Assembly (NCBI RefSeq): GCF_021044565.1
Contig: NZ_CP087997.1
Span: 1,488,001-1,552,000 of the forward strand
Source of the DNA: Subtercola endophyticus
Lineage (GTDB): Bacteria > Actinomycetota > Actinomycetes > Actinomycetales > Microbacteriaceae
Reading direction: 5' to 3'
DNA length: 64,000 nt
How positions within the stretch are numbered: position 1 is the stretch's first letter; each line of letters opens with the position of its first letter. Of this stretch, positions 9,343 through 17,884 are shown one piece after another. A model generated the notes under the pieces. It saw nothing but the letters and a program-made list of their open reading frames with translations. It was not told the DNA's origin and ran no database searches. A program made the translations under genes and the position numbers.

Positions 9343-10164
9343 ATGAGCCCTCTGTTCTGGTGCCTGCTGGTTTTCGCCGCCGTCTGTGTCGTGGTGTGGG
9401 TTTTGTCGATGCTCACGAACGAGCACTCTTGGGTCGATCGCATCTGGTCGGTCGTGCCCGTGGTGTACGCCTGGATCTTCGCTGCGTCGGCGGGCCTCGG
9501 TGATCTGCGCCTGAACGTCGTTGCGACGCTGATCACGCTGTGGGGCATCCGCCTGACCTTCAATTTCGCTCGAAAGGGCGGCTACAAGCGCGGCGGCGAA
9601 GACTACCGCTGGCAGATTCTGCGCTCCCGGATGCCCGGCTGGCAGTTTCAGGTGTTCAACATCTTCTTCATCACGATCTACCAGAACATCCTCTTGCTGC
9701 TGATCACCCTGCCGATGCTCACCATGACGCAGAACCCCCGGCCATTCGGGGCGCTCGACGTCATCGCGACCATCGTGTTCGCGGGCTTTCTCGTCGGCGA
9801 GACCACCGCCGACCAGCAGCAGTGGAACTTTCACCAGCGCAAGAATTCCGACATCGCAGCCGGTCGCCAGCCGAACCCGCGCTTTCTGCAATCCGGACTC
9901 TTCTCGGTGTCGCGACACCCCAATTTCTTCTTCGAACAGGCACAGTGGTGGGTGGTGTTCTTCTTCGGCGCCATCGCAGCGGGCTCTGTACTGCAGTGGA
10001 CGGTCGCCGGCGCCGTGCTGCTCACGGTGCTCTTCATCGGCTCGACCTCGTTCACCGAGAGCATCAGCAAATCGCGCTACCCGGAATACGCCGACTACCA
10101 GGCCAGAACCTCGGCGCTCATTCCGTGGTTTCCGCGGCGCGGTGCGGCAACCCGAACGGCGTAG
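9343..10164 (+). CDS. DUF1295 integral membrane protein (steroid 5-alpha-reductase/ICMT-like fold)
   Basis: A 273-residue protein with about six to seven hydrophobic helices, including LFWCLLVFAAVCVVVWVLS at the N terminus, and C-terminal motifs LFSVSRHPNFFFEQAQWWVVFF and RYPEYADYQART. These are the cofactor-binding RHPN...EQ and Y-P-E-Y motifs of the DUF1295/3-oxo-5-alpha-steroid 4-dehydrogenase group, whose members are NADPH reductases or methyltransferases in the membrane. The physiological substrate is unknown. It begins at an ATG directly behind a TACGAT box and is divergent from the FHA operon. Confidence 0.85.
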   Translation: MSPLFWCLLVFAAVCVVVWVLSMLTNEHSWVDRIWSVVPVVYAWIFAASAGLGDLRLNVVATLITLWGIRLTFNFARKGGYKRGGEDYRWQILRSRMPGWQFQVFNIFFITIYQNILLLLITLPMLTMTQNPRPFGALDVIATIVFAGFLVGETTADQQQWNFHQRKNSDIAAGRQPNPRFLQSGLFSVSRHPNFFFEQAQWWVVFFFGAIAAGSVLQWTVAGAVLLTVLFIGSTSFTESISKSRYPEYADYQARTSALIPWFPRRGAATRTA

Positions 10165-10187
10165 CGCAGCGCTGTAACGTCTGACGG

Positions 10188-11039
10188 GTGACTTTCGATC
10201 GATACGGCTCCGACGTTCTTGCCGACTTCTCGCGCCGCCCGGTGCGCCAGGCCGCTCCCAAACTCGAGGCGACGCTCGACCTGGTGGTCGAAGACATCGG
10301 CACCGATTTCTGCGGGTCGGTGACGGCCGTCGACGGCAAGCTGGTGCAGCTCGAAGACCGGCACGGCAAGCGCCGCACCTTTCCGCTCGGCGGAGGTTTT
10401 CTGTTCGAAGGCTCACCGGTCATCCTCGTCGCCCCGGCGAAGAAGGCGCCCACCGGCACCGCCCGCACCGCTTCGGGCTCGGTCAAGGCTCCGGATGCCC
10501 GGGCCAGAGTCGCACGGGCCAGCCGCATCTTCGTCGAAGGCCGGCACGACGCCGAACTCGTGGAGAAGGTCTGGGGTGACGACCTGCGCGCCGAGGGTGT
10601 CGTGGTGGAGTACCTCGAAGGAGTCGACCACCTCGACGAGGCGCTGCGCGACTTCGCTCCGACCACCGAACGCAGGGTCGGCGTGCTCGTCGATCACCTC
10701 GTGCAGGGTTCGAAAGAGAGCCGCATCGCCGACCAGGTGATGACGGGAAAGTACTCGGGCGCGGTGCTCATCGTCGGGCATCCGTACATCGACGTGTGGC
10801 AGTCGGTGAAGCCCGAACGGCTCGGCATCACCGCGTGGCCGACCGTGCCGCGCAGCATCGAGTGGAAACACGGCATCTGCGAGGCGTTCGGCTGGCCGCA
10901 CGACGACCAGGCCGACATCGCAGCCGCGTGGCAGCGCATTCTCGGCCGGGTGCGCAGCTACACCGACCTCGAACCCGAGCTGCTCGGCCGGGTCGAGCAG
11001 CTGATCGACTTCGTCACCAGCGCGCCAGGCGGCGAGTAA
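10188..11039 (+). CDS. DUF3097-family actinobacterial protein
   Basis: A 283-residue protein recognised as DUF3097, a family essentially confined to Actinobacteria with no established function. An N-terminal segment (FDRYGSDVLADFSRRPVRQAAPKLEA) leads to a small beta domain (about 35-95). A central region resembles a Toprim metal site: FVEGRHDAELVEKVWGDDLR, then GVLVDHL and VGHPYIDVWQ. If so it might bind metal and nucleic acid; that is inference only. The GTG at 10188 follows a TAACGT box by 7 nt with no Shine-Dalgarno, so leaderless expression is likely. It lies 23 nt behind the DUF1295 gene. Confidence 0.8.
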   Translation: MTFDRYGSDVLADFSRRPVRQAAPKLEATLDLVVEDIGTDFCGSVTAVDGKLVQLEDRHGKRRTFPLGGGFLFEGSPVILVAPAKKAPTGTARTASGSVKAPDARARVARASRIFVEGRHDAELVEKVWGDDLRAEGVVVEYLEGVDHLDEALRDFAPTTERRVGVLVDHLVQGSKESRIADQVMTGKYSGAVLIVGHPYIDVWQSVKPERLGITAWPTVPRSIEWKHGICEAFGWPHDDQADIAAAWQRILGRVRSYTDLEPELLGRVEQLIDFVTSAPGGE

Positions 11040-11098
11040 CACCGCGAGCCGGGTAGCGGGCACGGGCGCGGCTGCGAACGAGGCCAGGCTCGCACCTC

Positions 11099-11104
11099 GA
11101 TAAT
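11099..11104 (+). promoter_or_regulatory. -10 box (GATAAT) before PabC-like gene
   Basis: GATAAT is followed by 7 nt and the ATG at 11112. It supports choosing 11112 over the in-frame ATG at 11103, which overlaps the box itself. Confidence 0.5.
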
Positions 11105-11111
11105 GGTCAGC

Positions 11112-11978
11112 ATGGCTACACCCGTTCTTCTCCTTCTGCGCGACCCCGCCGGCTCCCCCGGATTCGACAGCGCCGACCCTGGTCAGTCGGCAGCGAGCGC
11201 CTTCGACCTCGGCATCACCCGCGGCGACGGCATCTTCGAGACCATCACGGTCATCGGCGGCATTCCGCAGGCACTGGATGCCCACCTCGCCCGTTTCGCA
11301 CGTTCGGCCGCGCTGCTCGAGTTGCCGGAGCCGCACCAGGCTGCCTGGCGTGGGGCCGTCTTCGCCGCAATCGACGCGCACGACGAGGCGATCGAGGCGT
11401 TTGTGAAGCTCATCTACACCCGCGGAATCGAGGGCACGGACTCCCCCACCGGGTGGGTCTCGATGCTGCCGAGCGCAGACTTCACGACCGAGCGTACGGC
11501 CGGCGTCGCGGTGGTGCTGCTCGACCGCGGTTACCACAGCACCATCGCCCAGACCTCGCCGTGGCTGCTGCAGGGCGCGAAGACGCTCTCGTACGCCATC
11601 AACCGCGCCGCCGCGCGCGAAGCGCACCGCCGGGGTGCCGACGATGTCATCTTCGTGAGCACTGATGGGCTGCTGCTCGAAGGGCCCAGTTCCACGGTCG
11701 TGCTGAAGCTCGACGGCCGCATCGTGACGCCCGAGACTACGCTCGGCATTCTGCCGGGCACGACACAAGAGAGCATCTTCGAGATCGCCCGGGTGAACGG
11801 GTACCCGACGGCCTACGAACGGCTGACTCCCGACGATCTGGCCCGAGCGGATGCCGCGTGGCTGGTGTCGAGCGTGCGGAATGCCGCACCGATCCGCTCG
11901 GTCGACGGGCGGGCGCGTGCGGTCGATGCCGAGCTGACGGAGTCCATCAACGCGGGGCTGGCGGCGCGCACGCAGTGA
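11112..11978 (+). CDS. Class IV PLP aminotransferase (aminodeoxychorismate lyase-like)
   Basis: A 288-residue fold-type IV PLP enzyme. Visible are the early SAFDLGITRGDGIFETI motif, the PLP lysine in GAKTLSYAINRAAAREA, and the VSTDGLLLEGPSSTVVL and TLGILPGTTQESIFE loops. This pattern is shared by 4-amino-4-deoxychorismate lyase (PabC, folate synthesis), branched-chain and D-amino-acid aminotransferases; PabC is the most likely role from the length, but no pabA/B neighbour is present to confirm it. Its stop overlaps the GTG start of the next gene (GTGA), implying translational coupling. Confidence 0.75.
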   Translation: MATPVLLLLRDPAGSPGFDSADPGQSAASAFDLGITRGDGIFETITVIGGIPQALDAHLARFARSAALLELPEPHQAAWRGAVFAAIDAHDEAIEAFVKLIYTRGIEGTDSPTGWVSMLPSADFTTERTAGVAVVLLDRGYHSTIAQTSPWLLQGAKTLSYAINRAAAREAHRRGADDVIFVSTDGLLLEGPSSTVVLKLDGRIVTPETTLGILPGTTQESIFEIARVNGYPTAYERLTPDDLARADAAWLVSSVRNAAPIRSVDGRARAVDAELTESINAGLAARTQ

Positions 11979-12712
11979 GCGACACGGGCGGGGGCAGCGC
12001 GGGCGCTGGTGGCATGGGCGACGGCCACGGTAGGGCCAGCGGAGACGGGCCGCTGCCGACAACGCGGAGTGTTGCAGTGGCGGAGAGCCGGGCATCCCGT
12101 GTCGGCCGTCGAATGTACTCGGTGGTCGACCACGCGGCCACCGGTATCTTCGCCATCGAGGGCGCGACCGCCGGGGTGCTTTCGGGGCTCGATGTGCTCG
12201 GGGTACTCGTGGTCGGCTTCTGCACGGCCCTTGCCGGCGGCATTCTGCGCGACGTGCTGCTCGGCGATCTTCCGCCGGCCGCGTTCCGCTCGCCATCGCG
12301 CATCGTGGTGGCGCTGCTGGCGGCCGCGTTCACCTGCCTGATCGCAGGCGAGCTCAACGAGGTGCCGACGGGGCTGCTTTCGGTTCTGGATGCCGCGGGG
12401 CTGGCCCTGTTCACCGTGACCGGAGCGCAGAAGGCGCTCGACCACCACTCGAACGGTCTCGTCGTGGTGATTCTGGGCACGATGACGGCGGTCGGCGGCG
12501 GGGTGGTGCGCGATGTGCTGCTCAACCGTGTACCGCTGGTGCTGAGCGGCGACTTCTACGCGACGGCTGCGGCTGCGGGCGCGTTGGCCGTCTACATCGC
12601 CACCCGGGCCAAGTTCGCGCCGGTCTGGGCGATGAGCGCCGGTTTCGCCGTGTGTTTCGTGCTGCGACTCGTCGCCTTAACGTACGGATGGCAGCTACCG
12701 TCGTTTCGGTAA
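11975..12712 (+). CDS. UPF0126/TRIC-like membrane protein (YicG-type)
   Basis: From the coupled GTG at 11975 the product is 245 residues, with a glycine/arginine-rich, probably dispensable N-terminal tail of about 45 residues before MYSVVDHAATGIFAIEGATAG. The membrane part is a tandem duplication: both halves carry the GGxxRD motif (LAGGILRDVLLGD and VGGGVVRDVLLNR), the signature of bacterial TRIC-type channels of the UPF0126 family, with about seven helices. Such channels conduct monovalent cations in vitro. The family is normally about 205 aa, so the real start may lie downstream (for example GTG 12075). Its last codons form one arm of a terminator hairpin. Confidence 0.82.
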   Translation: MSDTGGGSAGAGGMGDGHGRASGDGPLPTTRSVAVAESRASRVGRRMYSVVDHAATGIFAIEGATAGVLSGLDVLGVLVVGFCTALAGGILRDVLLGDLPPAAFRSPSRIVVALLAAAFTCLIAGELNEVPTGLLSVLDAAGLALFTVTGAQKALDHHSNGLVVVILGTMTAVGGGVVRDVLLNRVPLVLSGDFYATAAAAGALAVYIATRAKFAPVWAMSAGFAVCFVLRLVALTYGWQLPSFR

Positions 12713-12723
12713 CTGCCATCCGT
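12684..12723. terminator. 17-bp-stem hairpin overlapping the UPF0126 stop codon
   Basis: ACGGATGGCAGCTACCG (12684-12700) pairs with CGGTAACTGCCATCCGT (12707-12723), 16 of 17 positions, around a TCGTTT loop. The left arm encodes the protein C terminus and the stop is in the right arm. It separates convergent genes and can serve both. Confidence 0.8.
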
Positions 12724-12773
12724 TCGGCCGGGCGCTTCGGGTGTGCTCCGGCTGTGCTGGTGCTCTGTCGTGC

Positions 12774-14396
12774 TTAGGCGGCCGGGCCCTGAATCAGGGT
12801 GACCTTTGCGCTCTGCGCGGCGCCGGTGGAATCGGTCCAGCTGACGGTGATGGAGTCACCGGGCTTGAACGACTTGAGCGTGCTGGTGAGGTCGGATCCT
12901 GAGGCGACGGCCGTACCGTTCACCGCGGTGATCGTGTCGCCCGCGGCGAGGCCGGCCGTAGCGGCGGGGGTGCCGTCGATGACACCGGCGACGGATGCGC
13001 CGGCCGTCGTGCTCGAACCCGTGCCCTGGCCACCGACGCCGAGGCCGGAGGTCGCGGAGCCGACCTCGATGCCGAGGAACGCCGGGTAGCCGATGACGAT
13101 CGAGTCGGTCGCGGTGCCCGACAGAATCTGCTTGGCGATGCTCAGCGCACTGTTGATCGGAATCGCGAACCCGGTGACGTCGCTCGAGCCGCTCGAAGCG
13201 GCGGTGTCGATACCGATGACCTCGCCGTCGGAGTCGAGCAGCGGGCCGCCCGAGTCGCCGGCTTGAATGTCGGCCGAGATCTGAATCATGCCGGAGAGCG
13301 TTTCGCTCGCGGCGCTGCCCTCTGCCTCGGTGGTGACCGACTGGTTCAGCGCGTCGACGGTGCCGGCTGCTGCCGACAGCGTTCCCGTTCCACCCGCGTT
13401 GCCGACACCGGTCACGTCGTCGCCTGCGGCAACGGAGTTCGAGGTGTCGACCTTGGCCGTGGTGAGACCGGATGCGTCGGCGAGCTTCAAGACGGCGACA
13501 TCGTGTGTCGCGTCGGTGCCGACGACGGTGGCCGTGTAGGTCTTTCCGGTCTGGGGCACGGTCACCGTGATGCTGGTGGACCCTTCGACGACGTGGTTGT
13601 TGGTGAGAATCTCGCCGTCGGAGGTGAGCACGATGCCGGTGCCGGCCGCTGCAGCACTTTCGTACTTCAGCTCGGTGTTGATCAGAACGACGCCGACGGA
13701 CTCGGCATCCGTTGCGTCGGTGGCGGCCGAGGTGCTGGTGCCGGCGCCGGAGCCGGTCGAACCCGATCCGTCGCCGGTCGAGCCCGACGAACCCGAGCCG
13801 CTGCCGTAGCCATAGCCGTAGCCGTTGCTGCCGGAGCCGGGAACGAAGCCGTTGCCCGAACCGGTCGAACCGCTGCCGGTGGATCCGCTGCTGCCGGAGC
13901 CGCCGTTGGTGGTACCCGTGGTGCCGTTGTCGATCACCGAGGTGTGCGATGAGAAGGCGCTGAGCGCGAGCGGTACTCCGGCGGCGAGGGTGGCGCCGAC
14001 GCTGGCGCCTCCGACGAGGAGTGCGGCGGCCGCGGCGCCGAGGATCAGGAACGTGCGGGGGCGCCAGATGCGGTCTGAGTGCGTGTGGTGGGCCTGCTGG
14101 GGCTGCGTCGGTGCCGGCTGCTGAGCGTAGGGCTGGCCGGGGTACTGCTGGCCGGGGGTCTGCTGCGCGTACTGCTGCTGCGGGTTCGGCTGGCCGGCGT
14201 ACTGCTGCTGTGCGTACTGCTGGTCGAGGTTCGGGGTCTGCGGGTAAGCCGCAGTCTGGGCGTTCACGGGCTGGGCCGGAATCGCGGTCGGTGCGACGGG
14301 GGCGACTGGTGCAACCGAGGCAACCGGGGTCTGAGCGATGTCGGCGACGGGCTCTACCGGCGACGGCTGGTCTGCTGCGGGCTGTGGGGTTTCCAT
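12774..14396 (-). CDS. Membrane-anchored S1C serine protease with PDZ domain (HtrA/DegP-like)
   Basis: A 540-residue envelope protease. The order is a cytoplasmic Gln/Pro-rich tail with repeated QQYAQQ and QYPGQPYAQQ motifs (about 1-105), one transmembrane helix (TFLILGAAAAALLVGGASVGATL), a Gly/Ser linker, a trypsin domain with catalytic His in LTNNHVVEG, Asp in THDVAVLKLAD and Ser in QAGDSGGPLLD, and a C-terminal PDZ domain (GVIDGTPAATAGLAAGDTITAVNG). This is the standard actinobacterial PepD/HtrA architecture for quality control outside the membrane. The ATG at 14396 has GAGAGGAAG just upstream. The promoter region is shared divergently with the coiled-coil gene. Confidence 0.93.
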   Translation of the reverse strand: METPQPAADQPSPVEPVADIAQTPVASVAPVAPVAPTAIPAQPVNAQTAAYPQTPNLDQQYAQQQYAGQPNPQQQYAQQTPGQQYPGQPYAQQPAPTQPQQAHHTHSDRIWRPRTFLILGAAAAALLVGGASVGATLAAGVPLALSAFSSHTSVIDNGTTGTTNGGSGSSGSTGSGSTGSGNGFVPGSGSNGYGYGYGSGSGSSGSTGDGSGSTGSGAGTSTSAATDATDAESVGVVLINTELKYESAAAAGTGIVLTSDGEILTNNHVVEGSTSITVTVPQTGKTYTATVVGTDATHDVAVLKLADASGLTTAKVDTSNSVAAGDDVTGVGNAGGTGTLSAAAGTVDALNQSVTTEAEGSAASETLSGMIQISADIQAGDSGGPLLDSDGEVIGIDTAASSGSSDVTGFAIPINSALSIAKQILSGTATDSIVIGYPAFLGIEVGSATSGLGVGGQGTGSSTTAGASVAGVIDGTPAATAGLAAGDTITAVNGTAVASGSDLTSTLKSFKPGDSITVSWTDSTGAAQSAKVTLIQGPAA

Positions 14397-14600
14397 TTCT
14401 TCCTCTCGGGGCCCGAAGTGGGCTGAGACAAGACAACGCCCCGAACTTATGAACAAGCTATGTGGTGGTCTGATTTTGTCTGGGAGTCGTCTTTACGCCG
14501 GCTGAGCATTATTCGCCCGGTCCATTTCGCGCCAGCCGCGCCATTCCGGGGCGGCCAGACCTTGCTGCGACCGATTGTTCGCGGTGTTGGCCGGCTCCAT

Positions 14601-14628
14601 TTGATGCAGCTGTCAGGGCAGTTAAGCT
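14601..14628 (+). promoter_or_regulatory. Promoter of the coiled-coil gene
   Basis: TTGATG (14601-14606) and TAAGCT (14623-14628) are separated by 16 nt, giving a leader of about 50 nt before the ATG at 14687. The whole 290-nt divergent gap 14397-14686 shows no ORF or RNA gene. Confidence 0.5.
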
Positions 14629-14686
14629 GGTTACCGGGCAGACGACAACTCGCACCCGCAGAATTATCGAAGCCACGAGGAGCACC

Positions 14687-16366
14687 ATGACTGACGACTC
14701 CACCGCAGAATCGGGCACGACGCCCGAGAACGTCGACGAAACTGCGCTCACCGTCGAAGACCAACCGACCGTCGCCGAACCGAACTCGACGACGGAAATC
14801 GCGACCGCCGCAACGCCGGGCAGCAGCAGCTCCGTCGTCAGGCCGGTCGCCGCGACCGGTTACGTGCTCACCCGTCGCGATCGCACGGCCATGAAGATGG
14901 TCGATTGGGCCGTCGGGTTCGGCTCGGCCGAGTTCCAGTCGCGTTACAAGCCGGTCAGCGACGAACTCTTCACTCATCACTTCATCGACCCCACCGCCCG
15001 GCCCGCGTTCGTGCCGCCGGCCATCGCCAGCGTCGAACAGCTCGACCAGACGAGCGACCCGCTCGAGATCATCCGGGCCCACCTCGGGGTGGTCATCGAC
15101 GATCGTCAGGCGCGCGACAAGGCCCGGCTCGATGCCCAGACGCACTACGAAGAGGTGAGTCGCACCCTCGCCGACGTCGAAGCCCGTGCCGAGCGCCTCG
15201 ACACGGAACTCGCCGAGACCACCGAACGGCTGCGGGTCGCAGACGCCGAGATCGTGACGCTGAACGAGCGGCTCGAGGCTGAAGTGTCAGGGCTGCACAC
15301 CGACTATTCGGCGCAGATCGACGCGCTGCGCGCACAGCTCGAAACCGATACGGCCGAACAGCGCCTCGCCCACGAAGAGGAGATCACTCGTCTTCACGGC
15401 GAACATGCCGCCGCCCTCGCGCTGCTCGCCAGCTCACACGATACGACCGTGGGCGGTCTGACGACCGGGCACGAGACGGCACTCGCCGAGCTGGATGCCC
15501 AGCACACTGCCGAGCTGGCCGACGCCGACGCACAGCACGACGAAGCGATCGCCGCGCTGCAAGCCGAGCACGATGAGCGGCACGGTGCCGCGGCGCTGCA
15601 ACTCGCGGCAGCCGTTGCGGCAGCGGAGCTCACCACTCGGCACCTCACCGAAGCTCGACTCGAAGCGAGCTCGCTCACCGCCCAGCGTGATAGGGCCATC
15701 GCCGAGGCATCCGAATGGCGCAGCCGGCTCGAGCAGGTCGTCGCGGGGCTCGCCAGCACCACCGATGTCGGCGAGTGGACCGTCGACAATGCACCGGATG
15801 CCCGGCTCGTCGACTTCGTTGCGCAAACCCAGCTCGAGCTCACCACGCAGCTCGAGCTCGCTCAGGCGACGCTCGACGAGATCGAAGATGTGGCGACCGC
15901 ACAGCTGGTCGACGAGAACGAGACCAGCGATTACGCCATCGGGGCGAACGACGCGGCCGTGCTGGTGCTCAACTCGCTCTACGGCGAGGGTGAGGCTGAG
16001 GAGGTCGACGGGTTCGAGGGGTCGGGGGTCGACGGGGTCGACGGCACTCCGGCGGATGCTGATATTGATGCCGACGGCGCCGCCGCGGCCGACGCTCAGC
16101 CCGACGCGGCCGAACTCGACGCGGCGACGGCCGACGTCGAAGAGCTGGTCGCCAATGGGTCAGAAACCGATGCCGCCGAGTCCGAAGGCGACGAGCTGGT
16201 CGCCGACGGAGCACAATCCGACAGCGTCACCGATGAAGCCGACGGGGACGACGCGACCGAGATAGACAACGCCGACGCCGAGTTCGAGAACGCCCTGGGC
16301 GGCGAGGTCGACGTCGATTTCGAGAACCACTTCAACGCGAACGCGCAGCAGAACCGCGCCTCGTGA
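14687..16366 (+). CDS. Large coiled-coil protein with acidic tail, unknown family
   Basis: A 559-residue protein that I do not recognise. Residues 1-50 are Thr/Ser/Glu-rich and disordered. Residues 50-135 look folded (GYVLTRRDRTAMKMVDWAVG, FQSRYKPVSDELFTHHFIDP). Residues 140-350 are a continuous heptad-like coiled coil with Glu/Ala/Leu/His repeats and several LDAQH/LQAEH units. Residues 355-420 form a second small region, and the final 130 residues are extremely acidic and low-complexity. No signal peptide or membrane helix is seen, so it is probably cytoplasmic and oligomeric, perhaps structural. CGAGGAG lies 4 nt before the ATG. Neighbours give no functional hint. Confidence 0.8.
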   Translation: MTDDSTAESGTTPENVDETALTVEDQPTVAEPNSTTEIATAATPGSSSSVVRPVAATGYVLTRRDRTAMKMVDWAVGFGSAEFQSRYKPVSDELFTHHFIDPTARPAFVPPAIASVEQLDQTSDPLEIIRAHLGVVIDDRQARDKARLDAQTHYEEVSRTLADVEARAERLDTELAETTERLRVADAEIVTLNERLEAEVSGLHTDYSAQIDALRAQLETDTAEQRLAHEEEITRLHGEHAAALALLASSHDTTVGGLTTGHETALAELDAQHTAELADADAQHDEAIAALQAEHDERHGAAALQLAAAVAAAELTTRHLTEARLEASSLTAQRDRAIAEASEWRSRLEQVVAGLASTTDVGEWTVDNAPDARLVDFVAQTQLELTTQLELAQATLDEIEDVATAQLVDENETSDYAIGANDAAVLVLNSLYGEGEAEEVDGFEGSGVDGVDGTPADADIDADGAAAADAQPDAAELDAATADVEELVANGSETDAAESEGDELVADGAQSDSVTDEADGDDATEIDNADAEFENALGGEVDVDFENHFNANAQQNRAS

Positions 16367-16420
16367 CGGTGTCACCGTGACCGAGGTCCGGCGCGCGCCG
16401 CTAGCGCCGACGATGCTGCG

Positions 16421-16792
16421 ATGACCGAGCTCCTCTCTGCCCGCGTCGACAGTTGGGCCTGGGCGGTCCGGCTGTTCAAGACCCGCTCGGCCGCGACGGC
16501 GGCCTGTCGCGCCGGACACGTTCGGGTGAACGGCGAGCGAGTCAAGGCCGCGGCTCCGTTGCACATCGGCGACGAGGTGCGCATTCGCAGCGGCGGATTC
16601 GACCGCATCATCGAGGTGCGTCGGCTCGTGGTGAAGCGCGTGTCAGCGCCGGTCGCCGCGGAGTGTCTTCTCGACCACACTCCCCCGCCGCCACCCCGGG
16701 AGACGGTCGCCCTGGTGGCCATCCGCGACCGTGGGGCCGGTCGCCCCACCAAGCGCGAACGTCGCGAGGTCGACAAACTGCGCGGTCGCTGA
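16421..16792 (+). CDS. S4-domain RNA-binding protein (Hsp15-like)
   Basis: A 123-residue protein with the S4 fold at about residues 7-65: RVDSWAWAVRLFKTRSAATAACRAGHVRVNGERVKAAAPLHIGDEVRI. The Arg/Lys pattern and VNG...K turn are typical of Hsp15, which binds stalled 50S subunits carrying peptidyl-tRNA and helps recycle them. The C terminus is proline-rich followed by a basic GRPTKRERREVDKLRGR tail likely to contact rRNA. The length matches Hsp15 (about 130 aa). It lies 54 nt after the coiled-coil gene and is convergent with the next gene. Confidence 0.87.
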   Translation: MTELLSARVDSWAWAVRLFKTRSAATAACRAGHVRVNGERVKAAAPLHIGDEVRIRSGGFDRIIEVRRLVVKRVSAPVAAECLLDHTPPPPPRETVALVAIRDRGAGRPTKRERREVDKLRGR

Positions 16793-16832
16793 CCCCTCCC
16801 GTCCCGCCCTCTCGCGCCGCCCACCCGCGCAG

Positions 16833-16879
16833 GTTGCACGAAAGTACCTTCGGCGCGCCCGGGAGGGCCTTTGCGCAAC
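16833..16879. terminator. Degenerate hairpin of the 16-nt-loop family
   Basis: The arms at 16833-16848 (GTTGCACGAAAGTACC) and 16865-16879 (GGGCCTTTGCGCAAC) pair imperfectly around exactly 16 nt. Sequence and loop length resemble the hairpins at 2797 and 41020. It sits between convergent genes. Confidence 0.5.
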
Positions 16880-16900
16880 GCCCGGCTAGGGATGAACGGG

Positions 16901-17848
16901 TCAGGCAGCGCTGATGCGGGTCTCGAGCGCGACGGGCCCGACGCGGGAGGCGGCCGCGCGAGCGAGGGTGATGGCCCCGAGCATCCGCTCGCGGAGGGCG
17001 TTCGAGCGCTCGGCGAAGACGCGCTGGCGGGCCGCGTACTCGACTTTTCCCTCGCGAGTCTCGATTCGCACTGGTTCGAGGCCGAATGACGACACGTCGT
17101 AGGGTGAGGCCTGCATGTCGAGCTGGCGGATGTCGCGGGCCAGCTCGAAGGCGTCGAGTAGCAGTTCTCCCGGCACGACGGGGCCGAGCTTGATGGCCCA
17201 CTTGTAAACGTCCATGCCGGCGTGCAGGCAGCCGGCCTGCTCGGTGTGCTCTTGGTTCTCTCGGCTCGGCCGACCGGAGTTCAGGCCTACGGCTTCGGGC
17301 GTGAAGAACCTGAACGCATCGAAGTGTGTGCAGACGATGTGGTTCGTCTCGACGACCTGGTCTGTCTCGGCGGCCGACAGACGCAACGGAATGCTCTCAT
17401 GACGCACCTCGCCCTCTTTCACGCGGTACACCATCGCCCACTCGTGCAGCCCAAAACATCCGAACTGCGCCGGCCGCGCCGCTGTGGCGCCCAGCAGCCG
17501 TTCGATGAACCCGAACGTGGCGCCCCGGGCGGCGAGAAGAGCGGCGGAGTCGACAAAACTGCCGCCGTGGGAATCCTCTGCGTACCACTTGTAGCCGGAG
17601 CGCTCGGCCTCGGCCCCGTGCTCCAGAACCGCGCCGGCACCTGGGTGATAACGCCGCAGCAGCGACGGCTTATAGGGATAGTACGTGAACAAGAAGTCGT
17701 CGACGGCGTGCGTCTCGCCCGTCTGGCGGCGTTCGCGCCAGCCGGCGGTGAGGGCATCCGCGCGGCGCTGGTGCGCCTCTTCGGCTCGCCGCCACTCGGC
17801 CACGGGCACGCGCGGCAACTCGGCTGCGGGCACGCGCTCGAACTCCAT
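16901..17848 (-). CDS. Conserved actinobacterial protein, often labelled 3-methyladenine DNA glycosylase
   Basis: A 315-residue cytoplasmic protein. Distinctive segments are THAVDDFLFTYYPYKPSLLRRYHPG, GGSFVDSAALLAARGATFGFIERLLGATAARPAQFGCFGLHEWAMVYR, and NHIVCTHFDAFRFFTPEA. I recognise the family as one that databases often call 3-methyladenine DNA glycosylase in Microbacteriaceae and relatives, but no helix-hairpin-helix/GPD motif of AlkA or AAG is visible, so the glycosylase label is weak. His, Cys and Asp residues in the central part might form an active site. The ATG at 17848 lies 6 nt behind a TAGGCT box, suggesting a leaderless mRNA. Confidence 0.6.
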   Translation of the reverse strand: MEFERVPAAELPRVPVAEWRRAEEAHQRRADALTAGWRERRQTGETHAVDDFLFTYYPYKPSLLRRYHPGAGAVLEHGAEAERSGYKWYAEDSHGGSFVDSAALLAARGATFGFIERLLGATAARPAQFGCFGLHEWAMVYRVKEGEVRHESIPLRLSAAETDQVVETNHIVCTHFDAFRFFTPEAVGLNSGRPSRENQEHTEQAGCLHAGMDVYKWAIKLGPVVPGELLLDAFELARDIRQLDMQASPYDVSSFGLEPVRIETREGKVEYAARQRVFAERSNALRERMLGAITLARAAASRVGPVALETRISAA

Positions 17849-17854
17849 GATTCG

Positions 17855-17860
17855 AGCCTA
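17855..17860 (-). promoter_or_regulatory. -10 box (TAGGCT), leaderless promoter
   Basis: On the minus strand TAGGCT is followed by CGAATC and the ATG at 17848. The gap is 6 nt, as at several other genes here. Confidence 0.55.
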
Positions 17861-17884
17861 CCCGCGAGCGCCGTTGAGGTGCGC

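Noticed and set aside
12856..14436. 526-codon minus-strand frame overlapping the S1C protease
   Set aside because: Same-strand frame shift of the protease gene, almost entirely Arg/His; the protease frame has catalytic motifs.
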